64,000 bases of DNA from Chryseobacterium sp. SORGH_AS_0447 (GCF_030818695.1 NZ_JAUTAR010000001.1:4310395-4374394); one strand, 5' to 3'. Numbered from the stretch's first letter, positions 47,072 through 56,799 are shown. Notes: generated by a model not told the origin, from the letters alone. Numbers and translations: made by a program.

Positions 47072-47830
47072 TTATGGTTTTAAATTTCCTAGATCATAAT
47101 ATCCATCATAAACCGGACTAAGTTTTCCCAATTCATCAAGTTCAATATGATGAATTCTATTTGAATCTTTTATATAAACAGCCAAACCTAATCTTTGATG
47201 CTGATCACTTTCTTCAAATACTATAGTTTCAAATTCAAGATTGTCTTCAAAATCTTCGAATGCCCGTATAGCTTCCATTTTATAAACTATGTATTCGGTT
47301 ATTCTATACTTTTGCAGAGTTGCCATTATTAGGTTATTAACAACTCCTTCTCTAAAATTTTCAACTATACTTGTAAAACTTGGGATCGCCGGCATATCCT
47401 CTACAAAACCATCAGTCTGTAACTGATAAGCTTTATCATCACCTAAATCCAAATTTCCTCCTTGGTAATCAAATTCTTCTATATCTGAAAACCTAAAAAT
47501 GATGTTTAGAATCCCATGATCATCCGTAAAAAAAATGTGCATGTAATTTTTTTCAATATTGTCATTTACTATTCTATTGATCTCATTCTTAGAGATAATA
47601 AATTTACTTACTAATTTACACTCTTGTTTATTGCAGAAATAGTTCTCAAATTTCTTTTTACACTTTGTATACATTTCCAAACTCATTGGCTTACCAACTA
47701 AAATGTACCTGTTCCAATCTGGAGTTATGAAATCTAAAGATTTATTGTTTTCACACCTTGCATTCAAGATTTCAGTAATTAGCATTAATTTGAAATTCAT
47801 ACATGATTGTTCGTCTTTACTGCTCTTCAT
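47072..47830 (-). CDS. Unknown cytoplasmic 252-residue protein in the two-component operon
   Basis: No signal peptide or membrane helix. Contains several cysteines in the first third (C10, C26 and CNKQEC) and an acidic C-terminal half (FEDFEDNLEFETIVFEES) with the closing pattern HIELDELGKLSPVYDGYYDLG. Secondary structure looks mixed alpha/beta. No family is recognised. It lies 6 bp after the response regulator gene and 2 bp before the membrane protein gene, so it is part of the signalling operon and may be an accessory or anti-regulator. Confidence 0.75.
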   Translation of the reverse strand: MKSSKDEQSCMNFKLMLITEILNARCENNKSLDFITPDWNRYILVGKPMSLEMYTKCKKKFENYFCNKQECKLVSKFIISKNEINRIVNDNIEKNYMHIFFTDDHGILNIIFRFSDIEEFDYQGGNLDLGDDKAYQLQTDGFVEDMPAIPSFTSIVENFREGVVNNLIMATLQKYRITEYIVYKMEAIRAFEDFEDNLEFETIVFEESDQHQRLGLAVYIKDSNRIHHIELDELGKLSPVYDGYYDLGNLKP

Positions 47831-47836
47831 AATTTC

Positions 47837-48469
47837 TTAGTTTTTAAAATGGTTAAATTTATTAATAGCCTCCACTTTGTTGTTGACGTGGAGTTTCCGA
47901 TAGATGTTGCCGACGTGTTTTTTCACGGTATCGATGCTGATGAATTTTTTGTCGGCGATTTCTTTGTATAATAATCCCTGGGAGAGAAGCTCCAGGATTT
48001 CCTTTTCCCGATCCGTGAGCGTGTCGAAGCCCTGGATTTCGGGAAGTTTACGTTCAAAGTGGCTCAAGACTTTGCGGGCGATAGAGAAACTCATCGGGGC
48101 GCCGCCGTTGTAAGCATCGCGGATGGAAGAAAGAATCTTATCCATGCTTTCGCCTTTTACCAGATAACCCATGGCACCTGCTTTTAAAGAATTAAAAATC
48201 TTATCATTATCTTCAAAACTGGTACACATAATAAATTGTGTGGAGGGCATTTCTTTTTTTAGCTTTTCGATAATTTCAATGCCCAGCATATCCTGTAGCT
48301 GAATATCCATCATTACCACATCCGGAGAAAGATTGGTGAGCTGCTGCAGAGCCTCGCGTCCGTCAAAAAACTGGGCAACTACCTGCATGTCGTGCTGATA
48401 ATCGATCACTTTTTTCAAAGCATTGTTGTAATTTTTTTCATCTTCTACAATGGCTATTCTAATTTTCAT
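47837..48469 (-). CDS. Response regulator, NarL/FixJ family
   Basis: 210 residues. Receiver domain with E9/D10-type acidic pair (IVEDEK), phospho-acceptor D55 (VVMMDIQL), T83 (MCTSF) and K105 (GYLVKG). LuxR-type helix-turn-helix at about 145-208 (LTDREKEILELLSQGLLYKEIAD...DTVKKHVGNIYRKL). NarL-type proteins bind short dyads; the identical dyads upstream of its own operon and of the 45517 operon are likely sites. Usual length, complete. Confidence 0.93.
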   Translation of the reverse strand: MKIRIAIVEDEKNYNNALKKVIDYQHDMQVVAQFFDGREALQQLTNLSPDVVMMDIQLQDMLGIEIIEKLKKEMPSTQFIMCTSFEDNDKIFNSLKAGAMGYLVKGESMDKILSSIRDAYNGGAPMSFSIARKVLSHFERKLPEIQGFDTLTDREKEILELLSQGLLYKEIADKKFISIDTVKKHVGNIYRKLHVNNKVEAINKFNHFKN

Positions 48470-48525
48470 CGTGACAGGGTTTGAGGAATATTCAATTTCG
48501 GAATTCGATTTTTACTTAACTGGTC

Positions 48526-48732
48526 TTATCCAAAATAGAGAGGGTCTCTGGATTCATTATTTTGAAGGACAAACCCGTCTCCAAGACTGACGACTGTTCC
48601 AATTAAACTTTTTAAAATAGGATTATTAATAATATCTTTTAAAAGCTGAAGACCGGTTTTTGCAGCGCAGAAATTAACGCTATCCGGGCTTTTTTCCAAT
48701 GATACATTTTTGATGTCTAATTCTGTTAACAT
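48526..48732 (-). CDS. Small 68-residue protein heading the two-component operon
   Basis: MLTELDIKNVSLEKSPDS followed by a single cysteine (C22) and an amphipathic helix-like segment (GLQLLKDIINNPILKSLIGT), then VVSLGDGFVLQNNES. No GG leader, signal peptide or known domain. Its start is 90 bp from the dyad at 48823, and the regulator gene follows after 56 bp. It may be a signal peptide precursor, a regulator of the kinase, or a non-functional reading; its place directly behind a good promoter supports a real gene. Confidence 0.6.
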   Translation of the reverse strand: MLTELDIKNVSLEKSPDSVNFCAAKTGLQLLKDIINNPILKSLIGTVVSLGDGFVLQNNESRDPLYFG

Positions 48733-48792
48733 AGTAATATGATTTAAATAAGCTTACCCTGTGCAATTTTCGGCGTCCCTGATTTATTATTG

Positions 48793-48840
48793 TAAAGTTC
48801 AGAATCTTAATGAAGCGGGGCAATTACCCGTTTGTGTAAT
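48793..48840 (-). promoter_or_regulatory. Operator-promoter of the two-component operon (shared dyad)
   Basis: Dyad ATTACCCGTTTGTGTAAT at 48823-48840 (arms ATTAC/GTAAT), then TTG (48823-48821), 20 nt, GAACTTTA (48800-48793). The dyad equals the reverse complement of that at 45575-45592 in 17 of 18 bases. It also lies 26 bp upstream of the plus-strand promoter for the 48956 gene and might affect both directions. Confidence 0.7.
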
Positions 48841-48865
48841 TTTGAAGCATTTGAGATCATAGGCG

Positions 48866-48895
48866 TTGGTTTAGTTTTTGTTTTTACTAAATTTA
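48866..48895 (+). promoter_or_regulatory. Promoter of the 48956 lipoprotein gene
   Basis: TTG (48866-48868), 19 nt, TAAATTTA (48888-48895), one mismatch to the -7 consensus. Leader about 55 nt. Confidence 0.5.
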
Positions 48896-48955
48896 GGAAA
48901 AATTCTTTTATACTAAAAGATATTTAACAATCAGTACATTAAAAAAATTAACATC

Positions 48956-49390
48956 ATGAAAAAGGTAATTTTAGTCGCAGCTTCAGTGACTTTTCTCTTT
49001 ACGGTAAGCTGCAAAAAGAGTGAAGGAGGAAATAAAGAAGTCATCCAGTCGGAAAGCTCCGAAAGTTCGTATGTGGACAACAATGGTAAAATTGATTCGA
49101 CAAGTACAGCCTCATCAATGACGGAGGTGAACGGCGAAAAAACAGAGAAAATCAGCAATATTTATAAAGCAACCGACGGAACGTTGGTAAAGGTTATCTT
49201 TGAAACGACACCGAAAGAAAGCACGCTTTCGATAAGAAACAACAATAAAACATTTATTCTGAAAAAAACGGGTGCTGCCGGTAATGAAACAACTTATACA
49301 AAGGATGATATGACGGCAAAAGTAACGCAGGACAGCATCCATCTTATTCAGGGAAATAATGTTATCGAACTGAAGAAAACGAAAATCTAA
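48956..49390 (+). CDS. Small lipoprotein, possibly MliC-like
   Basis: 144 residues; lipobox cysteine C19 (FTVSCKK). A low-complexity Ser/Glu linker follows (to about residue 65), then a compact beta domain (YKATDGTLVKVIFETTPKESTLSI ... FILKKT ... TYTKDDMTAKVTQDSIHL). The pattern of strands recalls the MliC lysozyme-inhibitor fold, but the paired cysteines of that family are absent, so this is a weak suggestion. Envelope-located. Divergent from the two-component operon. Confidence 0.75.
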   Translation: MKKVILVAASVTFLFTVSCKKSEGGNKEVIQSESSESSYVDNNGKIDSTSTASSMTEVNGEKTEKISNIYKATDGTLVKVIFETTPKESTLSIRNNNKTFILKKTGAAGNETTYTKDDMTAKVTQDSIHLIQGNNVIELKKTKI

Positions 49391-49394
49391 AGCA

Positions 49395-49430
49395 TAAAAA
49401 AACCGTTCAGGATCTGAACGGTTTTTCTTT
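49395..49430. terminator. Bidirectional terminator at the end of the ribosomal operon
   Basis: 13-bp stem AAAAACCGTTCAG/CTGAACGGTTTTT with a 3-nt loop, between the convergent lipoprotein gene and rplQ. Confidence 0.93.
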
Positions 49431-49445
49431 TATATCTGACGAATA

Positions 49446-49970
49446 TTATTCTTCAGTTTTCTCTTCTGTAGAATCAGCAGCTTCAGCCGTTGGCTCAGCA
49501 GCTTTTTCTTCTACTACAGGAGCTTCAGCAACTACCGCTTCTTTTTTAGCAGCCGTAGATCTTCTGCTTCTTCTTGTCGCTTTTTTCTCTTCCGCATTTG
49601 GATTGTAAAGCTCATTGAAGTCTACCAATTCGATAAGAGCAGTATCAGCAGCATCACCTGGTCTGAATCCTGTCTTGATGATTCTTGTATAACCACCGTT
49701 TCTCTCAGCGATTTTAGGAGCAACGGTTCTGAACAATTCAGCAACCGCTTCTTTATTTTGAAGATATGAAAAAACAATTCTTCTGTTGTGTGTAGTATCT
49801 TCTTTTGCTTTTGTTAATAGAGGCTCAACATATACTCTTAAAGCTTTAGCTTTAGCTACAGTAGTGTTGATTCTTTTATGCTCAATTAGAGAACAAGCCA
49901 TATTAGAAAGTAAAGCACTTCTGTGAGAAGCTGTTCTTCCTAAGTGATTGAATTTTTTACCGTGTCTCAT
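49446..49970 (-). CDS. rplQ: 50S ribosomal protein L17
   Basis: 174 residues: a core of about 118 ([23 protein letters not shown]..., [26 protein letters not shown]) plus an Ala/Glu-rich acidic tail of about 50 residues, which is common in Bacteroidetes L17. Last gene of the operon, 6 bp after rpoA. Confidence 0.97.
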   Translation of the reverse strand: MRHGKKFNHLGRTASHRSALLSNMACSLIEHKRINTTVAKAKALRVYVEPLLTKAKEDTTHNRRIVFSYLQNKEAVAELFRTVAPKIAERNGGYTRIIKTGFRPGDAADTALIELVDFNELYNPNAEEKKATRRSRRSTAAKKEAVVAEAPVVEEKAAEPTAEAADSTEEKTEE

Positions 49971-49976
49971 TATTAA

Positions 49977-50972
49977 TTATTTATCAGCGTCTAACTTATA
50001 TTTTGCAACGTCGAAACCGAAGTTAAGACCTTTTGAATGCACTAATTCTTCTAGTTCTGTCAAAGATTTTTTACCAAAATTTCTGAATTTCATCAAATCA
50101 GACTTACTGTAAGAAACCAGTTCTCCAAGAGTTTCCACTTCAGCCGCTTTCAGACAGTTCAGGGCTCTTACGGAAAGATCCATGTCTGCTAATTTAGACT
50201 TAAGGAGTTGTCTTGTGTGAAGGGTTTCTTCATCATATTGGATCGATGCTTTTACCGCTTCCGTTTCAAGGGTGATTCTCTCATCGGAGAACAGCATGAA
50301 ATGATAAATTAATATCTTGGAAGCTTCTGTTAAAGCGTTCTGAGGACTGATAGATCCGTCAGTTTCGATATCCAATACAAGTTTTTCGTAGTCTGTTTTT
50401 TGCTCTACACGATAATTTTCAATGCTATACTGCACTTTCTTAATTGGCGTAAAAATAGAGTCGATTGCAATGGTACCTACCGGTGCATTGTTTGACTTAT
50501 TTTGTTCAGAAGGCACATACCCTCTTCCTTTTTCTATATTGAAAGTAATTTCGAAAGTTACATCATTGTTTAGGTTACAAATCACTAAATCCGGGTTCAA
50601 TACCTCAAATCCGTTGATCGATTTTCCTAAATCCCCAGCAGTAATAACCGTCTGACCCGATACTTTGGCAACAACCTGCTCATTCGTCTGGTTTTCTGCC
50701 GTAGCTTTTAATCTTACCTGCTTCAGGTTAAGAATAATTTCGGTAACATCTTCGATTACTCCTGGAATAGTTGAAAATTCGTGCTCTACACCTTCTATTT
50801 TGATAGATGAAATAGCGTATCCTTCCAGAGAAGAAAGCAACACTCTTCTCAAAGCATTACCGATTGTAAGCCCGAAACCTGGTTCTAGTGGTCTGAATTC
50901 AAACTGACCTCTAAAATCATCAGAGTTAAGTAAAATTACTTTATCGGGTTTTATGAATTGTAAAATTGCCAT
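49977..50972 (-). CDS. rpoA: DNA-directed RNA polymerase subunit alpha
   Basis: 331 residues. N-terminal assembly and dimerisation domain ([28 protein letters not shown], about 25-52), linker, and C-terminal domain ([37 protein letters not shown]). Partner of the primary sigma that reads the -33/-7 promoters noted here. 33 bp after rpsD. Confidence 0.98.
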   Translation of the reverse strand: MAILQFIKPDKVILLNSDDFRGQFEFRPLEPGFGLTIGNALRRVLLSSLEGYAISSIKIEGVEHEFSTIPGVIEDVTEIILNLKQVRLKATAENQTNEQVVAKVSGQTVITAGDLGKSINGFEVLNPDLVICNLNNDVTFEITFNIEKGRGYVPSEQNKSNNAPVGTIAIDSIFTPIKKVQYSIENYRVEQKTDYEKLVLDIETDGSISPQNALTEASKILIYHFMLFSDERITLETEAVKASIQYDEETLHTRQLLKSKLADMDLSVRALNCLKAAEVETLGELVSYSKSDLMKFRNFGKKSLTELEELVHSKGLNFGFDVAKYKLDADK

Positions 50973-51005
50973 ATTATTGGGTTGAGCAAAAATTTGATTA
51001 AAAAA

Positions 51006-51614
51006 TTATTTAGAGTAAAGTTCGACGATCAGCTGTTCCTTGATGTCCTCCGGAATCTGGATTCTTTCAGGAGCAGAAACGAAAGTACCTTCTTTCTTCT
51101 CATCGTTGAATTGTAACCACTCATAATTTGCTTTAGAAGCCAATGCATTGGTAACTACTTCAAGAGACTTCGATTTTTCTCTTACTGCAATTACATCACC
51201 TGCTTTTACCAAATATGAAGGAATGTTCAGAATTTCTCCGTTAACAGTGATGTGTCTGTGAGAAACCAATTGTCTTGCAGCAGATCTTGTCTTAGCAAAA
51301 CCTAATCTGTAAACTACATTATCCAATCTTGATTCGCAAAGTTGCAAAAGAACTTCACCTGTTACACCTTTACTTCTGTGTGCTTTTTCGAATAGGTTAG
51401 CAAACTGTCTTTCTAAGATACCGTAAGTATATTTAGCTTTTTGTTTTTCAGCCAACTGAACTGCATATTCAGATTTCTTAGCACCTCTTCTTTTGTTAGG
51501 ACCATGTTGTCCTGGCGGTTGGTTTTTTCTTTTCTCGAAGTTTTTGTCATCTCCGTAGATTGCAGCACCAAACTTTCTAGCAATCTTAGTTTTAGGTCCA
51601 ATATATCTTGCCAT
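51006..51614 (-). CDS. rpsD: 30S ribosomal protein S4
   Basis: 202 residues. Primary 16S binder; the S4 RNA-binding domain includes [33 protein letters not shown]. The N-terminus ([16 protein letters not shown]) has no zinc cysteines, so this is the zinc-free form. S4 often represses its own operon, but no structure for that is identified here. Confidence 0.98.
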   Translation of the reverse strand: MARYIGPKTKIARKFGAAIYGDDKNFEKRKNQPPGQHGPNKRRGAKKSEYAVQLAEKQKAKYTYGILERQFANLFEKAHRSKGVTGEVLLQLCESRLDNVVYRLGFAKTRSAARQLVSHRHITVNGEILNIPSYLVKAGDVIAVREKSKSLEVVTNALASKANYEWLQFNDEKKEGTFVSAPERIQIPEDIKEQLIVELYSK

Positions 51615-51633
51615 AATGGGTAAATTCTAAAAA

Positions 51634-52023
51634 TTAAACTCTTCTTCTTTTTGGTGGTCTACATCCGTTGTGCGGCATAGGCGTCACATCAACGATTTCG
51701 CTAACTTCGATACCTGAATTGTGAATTGATCTGATGGCAGATTCTCTACCTGCACCCGGACCTTTTACGAACACCTTTACTCTTCTTAAACCAGCTTCGT
51801 GAGCTACAGCAGAGCAATTTTCAGCTGCCATTTGAGCAGCAAATGGAGTATTCTTTTTAGAACCTCTGAAACCCATTTTACCGGCAGAAGCCCAAGAGAT
51901 AACCTCTCCGTTTTTATTTGTTAAAGAAATGATGATGTTATTGAAAGAAGCCTGAATATGAGCTTCACCAATAGCTTCAACTTTTACTTTTCTTTTCTTA
52001 ACTACTTTAGTTTGTTTTGCCAT
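51634..52023 (-). CDS. rpsK: 30S ribosomal protein S11
   Basis: 129 residues; platform protein. [28 protein letters not shown] and the C-terminal [17 protein letters not shown] match the family closely. 12 bp after rpsM, 19 bp before rpsD. Confidence 0.98.
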   Translation of the reverse strand: MAKQTKVVKKRKVKVEAIGEAHIQASFNNIIISLTNKNGEVISWASAGKMGFRGSKKNTPFAAQMAAENCSAVAHEAGLRRVKVFVKGPGAGRESAIRSIHNSGIEVSEIVDVTPMPHNGCRPPKRRRV

Positions 52024-52035
52024 AATTCCTAACGA

Positions 52036-52413
52036 TTATTTACTAGCTTTTTTCTTGTTAGCAACAGTTTTTCTCTTTCCTTTACGGGTTCTAGAGTTGT
52101 TTTTCGTTCTCTGGCCTCTTAAAGGTAATCCAAGTCTGTGACGTATTCCTCGTTGGCATCCTATGTCCATTAATCGCTTAATGTTCAATTGCACTTCAGA
52201 TCTCAATTCTCCTTCTACTTTGATGTTTTCGGAGATGTATGTTCTGATGGCAGCCAATTCATCGTCATTCCATTCGTTGACTTTCTTGTCTTCGCTGATA
52301 CCGGCAGCTTTAAGGATTTCTGAAGAAGTACTTCTTCCGATTCCGTAGATGTAAGTTAAACCGATAACGCCTCTTTTGTTTTTTGGTAAATCAATACCTG
52401 AAATTCTCGCCAT
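52036..52413 (-). CDS. rpsM: 30S ribosomal protein S13
   Basis: 125 residues; head protein that contacts the P-site tRNA and the 50S subunit. [26 protein letters not shown] and [25 protein letters not shown] are diagnostic. 9 bp after rpmJ. Confidence 0.98.
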   Translation of the reverse strand: MARISGIDLPKNKRGVIGLTYIYGIGRSTSSEILKAAGISEDKKVNEWNDDELAAIRTYISENIKVEGELRSEVQLNIKRLMDIGCQRGIRHRLGLPLRGQRTKNNSRTRKGKRKTVANKKKASK

Positions 52414-52422
52414 AATTTAATG

Positions 52423-52539
52423 TTAGCCTTGTCTTTGTTTAAATTTTGGGTTTTTCTTGTTGATTACGAACAGTACACCTTTTCTGCGTACGATCTTGCA
52501 ATCAGCGCTTCTTTTTTTAATTGATGCTCTTACTTTCAT
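52423..52539 (-). CDS. rpmJ: 50S ribosomal protein L36 (zinc-free form)
   Basis: 38 residues, [20 protein letters not shown] to the end [10 protein letters not shown]. Of the four zinc ligands of classical L36 only C14 remains; the others are replaced by S, N and F, as is usual in Bacteroidetes, so it cannot hold zinc. It lies 68 bp after infA and 9 bp before rpsM. Confidence 0.95.
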   Translation of the reverse strand: MKVRASIKKRSADCKIVRRKGVLFVINKKNPKFKQRQG

Positions 52540-52607
52540 TTTGTTTGATAGTATTTATTTTTTTAACAATAGCCAAACAGAACTTACGCTCCATTTGGCA
52601 TTGTTTT

Positions 52608-52823
52608 TTAATATCTGAATGTAATTCTCCCTTTGGTTAAATCGTAAGGAGACATTTCCAGTTTCACCTTATCACCAGGTAAAAGTTTAATATAATGCAT
52701 TCGCATTTTACCGGAAATATGAGCAATGAGTACATGCCCATTTTCAAGCTCTACACGGAACTGGGCGTTGGAAAGTGCTTCCGTAATCACGCCGTCTTGT
52801 TCAATATGTTTTTGTTTCGCCAT
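52608..52823 (-). CDS. infA: Translation initiation factor IF-1
   Basis: 71-residue OB-fold protein ([39 protein letters not shown]). Binds the 30S A site during initiation. 3 bp after secY. Confidence 0.98.
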   Translation of the reverse strand: MAKQKHIEQDGVITEALSNAQFRVELENGHVLIAHISGKMRMHYIKLLPGDKVKLEMSPYDLTKGRITFRY

Positions 52824-52826
52824 AAA

Positions 52827-54206
52827 TTAATATCCAGTCGTTCTTGATAATTTAGACTGCATTAACCCATCATAATGATGGTTCAGCAGATAAGTATTAA
52901 TCTGTTGAACGGTATCTAAAATTACTCCAACCATAATCAATAGTGATGTTCCCCCGAAAAATAGGGCGAACGCATCTGTCTGAACAAAGGTTCCATGCAC
53001 AATTGCTGGAAGGATTGCAAAGATAGACAAAAATATTGCACCTGGCAAGGTAATTTTTGATAAAATATCATCTAAATAATCAGCCGTTTCTTTTCCCGGT
53101 CTTACTTTAGGTACCAGACCTCCATTTCTCTTCAAATCATCAGCCATCTGGTTTACCGGAATCGTAATTGCAGTATAGAAAAACGAGAAGATAATAATCA
53201 ATAGCGCGAACAATACATTGTACTGCCAGCTAAAAACATTCTTGAAACCTGCAAGAAAAGTATTGGATTCATCTACTTTCGTCAATAGCCCCGGAACGAA
53301 CATCAATGCCTGCGCAAAGATGATCGGCATTACACCGGCTGCATTTACTTTCAATGGAATCCACTGTCTTGCTCCCTGCATGAGATTTCTGTTTACACCT
53401 CCTCTTGCCTGAGCTCTGCTTACATACTGGATCGGGATTTTTCTTACCGCAACGGATAATACCACTGCCAGAAGAACCACCAGCATCCAGAAGATTACTT
53501 CAATAAGGATCATGATTGATCCCATTCCTCCTTTTCCGTTCTGCACGGCCATTTCCTGCACGAATGCTTCAGGCAGTCTTGAAAGGATCCCTACCATAAT
53601 CAGGATAGAGATACCGTTCCCGATACCTTTGTCGGTGATTTTCTCACCCAACCACATTGCGAACACTGAACCGGCAACCAAAATAACAATACTTGGCAGC
53701 CAGAACATGATGGAATTCGGCTCTACATAGTAGGCAGACTGGAACTGAGCATATGGTAAAAACAGCTGAGTGATCGAGGTTAAATAAGAAGGGGCCTGTA
53801 CAAGACAAACTCCGATTGTTAACCATCTGGTGATCTGGTTCAGGGTATTTCTACCGGACTCTCCATCTTTCTGAAGCTTCTGAAGATAAGGAATAGCCAT
53901 CCCCATCAACTGAACAATAATAGAAGCAGAAATATAAGGCATGATTCCTAACGCCATTACGGAAGCGTGGCTGAAAGCCCCCCCCGTAAACGACGAAAGC
54001 AAGCCAAGGAGACCTGCTCCTTGCTTGTTACCGCCTTGATTTTTATAATGCTCTAAGAGATCCCCTACTTCTGCAAGGTTAATTGCAGGTAAAGAGATAT
54101 AAGATGCGAATCTATACACAAGAATAATCCCTAAAGTGAAGATAATTTTATCCCGTAGTTCTTTAAGGCTCCAAATATTTTTGAGTGTTTGTATAAATTC
54201 TTTCAT
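52827..54206 (-). CDS. secY: Preprotein translocase subunit SecY
   Basis: 459 residues, ten membrane helices expected. Forms the SecYEG channel. GIMPYISASIIVQLMG, MWLGEKITDKGIGNGISILIM and QGARQWIPLKVNAAGVMPIIFA, followed by the plug and gate helices, are typical. A small insert (HYKNQGGNKQGAGL) lies in the plug region after TM1, as in other Bacteroidetes SecY. Confidence 0.98.
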   Translation of the reverse strand: MKEFIQTLKNIWSLKELRDKIIFTLGIILVYRFASYISLPAINLAEVGDLLEHYKNQGGNKQGAGLLGLLSSFTGGAFSHASVMALGIMPYISASIIVQLMGMAIPYLQKLQKDGESGRNTLNQITRWLTIGVCLVQAPSYLTSITQLFLPYAQFQSAYYVEPNSIMFWLPSIVILVAGSVFAMWLGEKITDKGIGNGISILIMVGILSRLPEAFVQEMAVQNGKGGMGSIMILIEVIFWMLVVLLAVVLSVAVRKIPIQYVSRAQARGGVNRNLMQGARQWIPLKVNAAGVMPIIFAQALMFVPGLLTKVDESNTFLAGFKNVFSWQYNVLFALLIIIFSFFYTAITIPVNQMADDLKRNGGLVPKVRPGKETADYLDDILSKITLPGAIFLSIFAILPAIVHGTFVQTDAFALFFGGTSLLIMVGVILDTVQQINTYLLNHHYDGLMQSKLSRTTGY

Positions 54207-54215
54207 TAGTAATTA

Positions 54216-54665
54216 TTATAAGGTAATTGCTTTTCCACCTGCTTTAGAGATCAACTCTTCAGCAGATTTAGTGAATTTGTCAGCAGAGATTGAAACCGCA
54301 GATTTCAATTCTCCTCTACCCATAATTTTCACTAATTCGTTTTTAGAAATTAAACCGTTCTCGATCATTACCTCTCTTGTAATATCTCCAGTGATGGATT
54401 TATTTTCAATTAAAGTCTGGATCGTATCAAGGTTAATTCCTCTAAACTCTTTTCTGTTTACGTTTTTGAATCCGAATTTAGGTAATCTTCTTTGTAAAGG
54501 CATCTGACCTCCTTCAAAACCGATTTTCTGAGAATATCCGGCTCTTGCTTTCTGTCCTTTATGTCCTTTTGTAGAAGTACCCCCTTTTCCACTACCTTGC
54601 CCTCTACCGATTCTTTTTGAATTGAAAGTAGATCCTGCAGCTGGCTTTATGTTGTTTAAATTCAT
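54216..54665 (-). CDS. rplO: 50S ribosomal protein L15
   Basis: 149 residues. N-terminal basic Gly-rich part (RIGRGQGSGKGGTSTKGHKGQKARAG) and C-terminal globular domain. 9 bp before secY. Confidence 0.97.
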   Translation of the reverse strand: MNLNNIKPAAGSTFNSKRIGRGQGSGKGGTSTKGHKGQKARAGYSQKIGFEGGQMPLQRRLPKFGFKNVNRKEFRGINLDTIQTLIENKSITGDITREVMIENGLISKNELVKIMGRGELKSAVSISADKFTKSAEELISKAGGKAITL

Positions 54666-54684
54666 TTTAAAATTATTTTAAAAA

Positions 54685-54861
54685 TTATTTTTGAACTTCA
54701 AGTAAGTGACTAACTGCAGCTATCATTCCTAAGATAGAAGGAGTAGCTTCGTGTTCTACAACTTGGTGAAGTTTCTTAAATCCTAATGCTTCAAGCGTTC
54801 TCTTTTGGGTTTTTGTTCTTCCAATAGCGCTTCTTACTTGCTTTACTTTGATTGTTGCCAT
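54685..54861 (-). CDS. rpmD: 50S ribosomal protein L30
   Basis: 58 residues (MATIKVKQVRSAIGRTKTQK, ending SHLLEVQK), full family length. Lies 11 bp after rpsE and 19 bp before rplO. Confidence 0.95.
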   Translation of the reverse strand: MATIKVKQVRSAIGRTKTQKRTLEALGFKKLHQVVEHEATPSILGMIAAVSHLLEVQK

Positions 54862-54872
54862 TGTTTTATATA

Positions 54873-55394
54873 TTAACCGTTAAACACTTTACTTAGAGAA
54901 ACTCCTCTCATTCTAGCGATTTCTTCAGGTCTTCTGATATCCAATAACGCTTTGAAAGTAGCTTTCACCACGTTGTGAGGGTTAGAAGATCCTTTAGATT
55001 TTGAAAGGATATCGTGTACACCAGCAGACTCCAATACCGCTCTTACCGCACCACCGGCGATAAGTCCTGTACCGTGAGAAGCAGGTCTTAAGAAGATATC
55101 AGCACCACCATATCTGGCAGAAGTCTGGTGAGGAATCGTGTGGTTCATTACAGGAACTTTTACTAAGTTTTTCTTAGCATCTTCTACCGCTTTAGCAATA
55201 GCAGAAGCAACTTCCTTAGATTTTCCCAAACCGAAACCGATAGTTCCCGCTTCGTCTCCTACAACTACGATTGCAGAAAATCCGAAAGCTCTACCTCCTT
55301 TGGTTACTTTTGTTACTCTGTTAACAGCTACGAGACGATCTTTAAGTTCTAATCCTCCCGGTTTTACTCTTTCTATATTATCTAGTCCTAACAT
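54873..55394 (-). CDS. rpsE: 30S ribosomal protein S5
   Basis: 173 residues: double-stranded RNA-binding N-terminal domain ([25 protein letters not shown]) and C-terminal domain ([24 protein letters not shown]). 19 bp after rplR. Confidence 0.98.
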   Translation of the reverse strand: MLGLDNIERVKPGGLELKDRLVAVNRVTKVTKGGRAFGFSAIVVVGDEAGTIGFGLGKSKEVASAIAKAVEDAKKNLVKVPVMNHTIPHQTSARYGGADIFLRPASHGTGLIAGGAVRAVLESAGVHDILSKSKGSSNPHNVVKATFKALLDIRRPEEIARMRGVSLSKVFNG

Positions 55395-55413
55395 ATTTTC
55401 CGAAATTTAATGA

Positions 55414-55767
55414 TTAGAATTTAAGTCCGCCTTCTCTCGCACCGTCAGCAAGAGCTTTTACTCTTCCGTGATATACGAATCCGTTTCTATCAAATACAAT
55501 ATTTTCGATTCCTGCAGCGATGGCTTTGGCAGCGATAGCCTTACCTACGGCAGCAGAAACTTCAGTCTTTGTTCCGTTAGCTTCAACGCCTTTCTCTCTG
55601 GAAGAAGCAGAAGCCAAAGTTTTTCCACTGTTATCGTCGATTAACTGAGCGTAAATTTCCTTATTACTTTTGTATACAGATAATCTTGGCAATTCAGAAG
55701 ATCCAGAGATTTTTCCTCTTACTCTTCTTTTGATTCTTATTCTTTTTTCTACTTTACTTAATGCCAT
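55414..55767 (-). CDS. rplR: 50S ribosomal protein L18
   Basis: 117 residues; binds 5S rRNA with L5. Basic N-terminus [15 protein letters not shown] and [24 protein letters not shown] at the end are typical. Confidence 0.97.
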   Translation of the reverse strand: MALSKVEKRIRIKRRVRGKISGSSELPRLSVYKSNKEIYAQLIDDNSGKTLASASSREKGVEANGTKTEVSAAVGKAIAAKAIAAGIENIVFDRNGFVYHGRVKALADGAREGGLKF

Positions 55768-55782
55768 AATACTTATAATTTA

Positions 55783-56328
55783 TTAAGCAGATTTACCAGC
55801 TTTACGTCTAACAATTTCTCCTACGAATCTTACCCCTTTTCCTTTGTATGGTTCAGGCTTTCTGAAAGAACGGATCTTTGCAGCTACCATCCCTAGAAGT
55901 TGGTTGTCGTGAGACGTTAAAGTAATAATTGGGTTTTTACCTTTTTCAGTCAATGTATCTACTTTTACTTCACTTGGAAGTTCCAATACGATACCGTGAG
56001 AGAATCCTAAAGCCAACTCAAGTTTTTGACCTGCGTGTGAAGCTCTGTATCCTACCCCTACTAATTCCAGTTTCTTTTCGAAACCTTGGTTTACACCAAC
56101 AATCATATTGTTGATCAGCGCTCTGTATAAACCGTGAAGCGCTTTGTGTTGTTTAGCATCAGATGGTCTGTTTACGTTCAGTTCTCCATCCTTCTGTTCT
56201 ATAGTAATTCCTGCTGTAAGCTCCTGAGAAAGTTCTCCTTTTGGACCTTTTACCGTTACTACACCGTTGTTTTCAGTGATGGTAACTCCTGCTGGAACTG
56301 TTATAATTGCTTTACCAATTCTTGACAT
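55783..56328 (-). CDS. rplF: 50S ribosomal protein L6
   Basis: 181 residues; two tandem alpha/beta domains near the factor-binding site. C-terminal PEPYKGKGVRFVGEIVRRKAGKSA is diagnostic. Confidence 0.98.
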   Translation of the reverse strand: MSRIGKAIITVPAGVTITENNGVVTVKGPKGELSQELTAGITIEQKDGELNVNRPSDAKQHKALHGLYRALINNMIVGVNQGFEKKLELVGVGYRASHAGQKLELALGFSHGIVLELPSEVKVDTLTEKGKNPIITLTSHDNQLLGMVAAKIRSFRKPEPYKGKGVRFVGEIVRRKAGKSA

Positions 56329-56345
56329 TTTCCTGTGATTAAAAA

Positions 56346-56744
56346 TTAATAAACATAGCAGATTACTTCACCGCCTACTTTTTCTTCTCTAGCTTTCTTG
56401 TCAGTCATTACTCCTTTAGAAGTAGAGATGATAGAAATACCCAAACCGTTTAGTACTCTTGGAAGTTCTGCTGAACCTTTGTACTGTCTCAAACCTGGTC
56501 TAGAAGCTCTTTGGATAGACTTGATAGCTGGTTTGTTGGTTTGCTTGTCGTACTTTAAAGCGATTTTGATCACACCCTGAACAGCGTTATCCTCAAACTT
56601 GTAGTTTAAGATATACCCCTGATCGAATAAGATCTTAGTAATCTCCTTTTTGATTTTCGATGCAGGAATTTCCACCACTTTGTGGCCTGCGCTTTGTGCG
56701 TTCCTTACTCTTGTTAGGAAATCTGAAATTGGATCTGTTACCAT
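56346..56744 (-). CDS. rpsH: 30S ribosomal protein S8
   Basis: 132 residues. MVTDPISDFLTRVRNAQ and the C-terminal GISIISTSKGVMTDKKAREEKVGGEVICYVY match S8. In E. coli S8 represses the spc operon by binding mRNA at the L5 start; here the long gap and hairpin between rpsN and rpsH may have a regulatory role instead. Confidence 0.98.
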   Translation of the reverse strand: MVTDPISDFLTRVRNAQSAGHKVVEIPASKIKKEITKILFDQGYILNYKFEDNAVQGVIKIALKYDKQTNKPAIKSIQRASRPGLRQYKGSAELPRVLNGLGISIISTSKGVMTDKKAREEKVGGEVICYVY

Positions 56745-56799
56745 TTTTCTTTTATAAATTATTGGTTAAAGAACAATCAGTATTGCTAAGACTTAAAGA

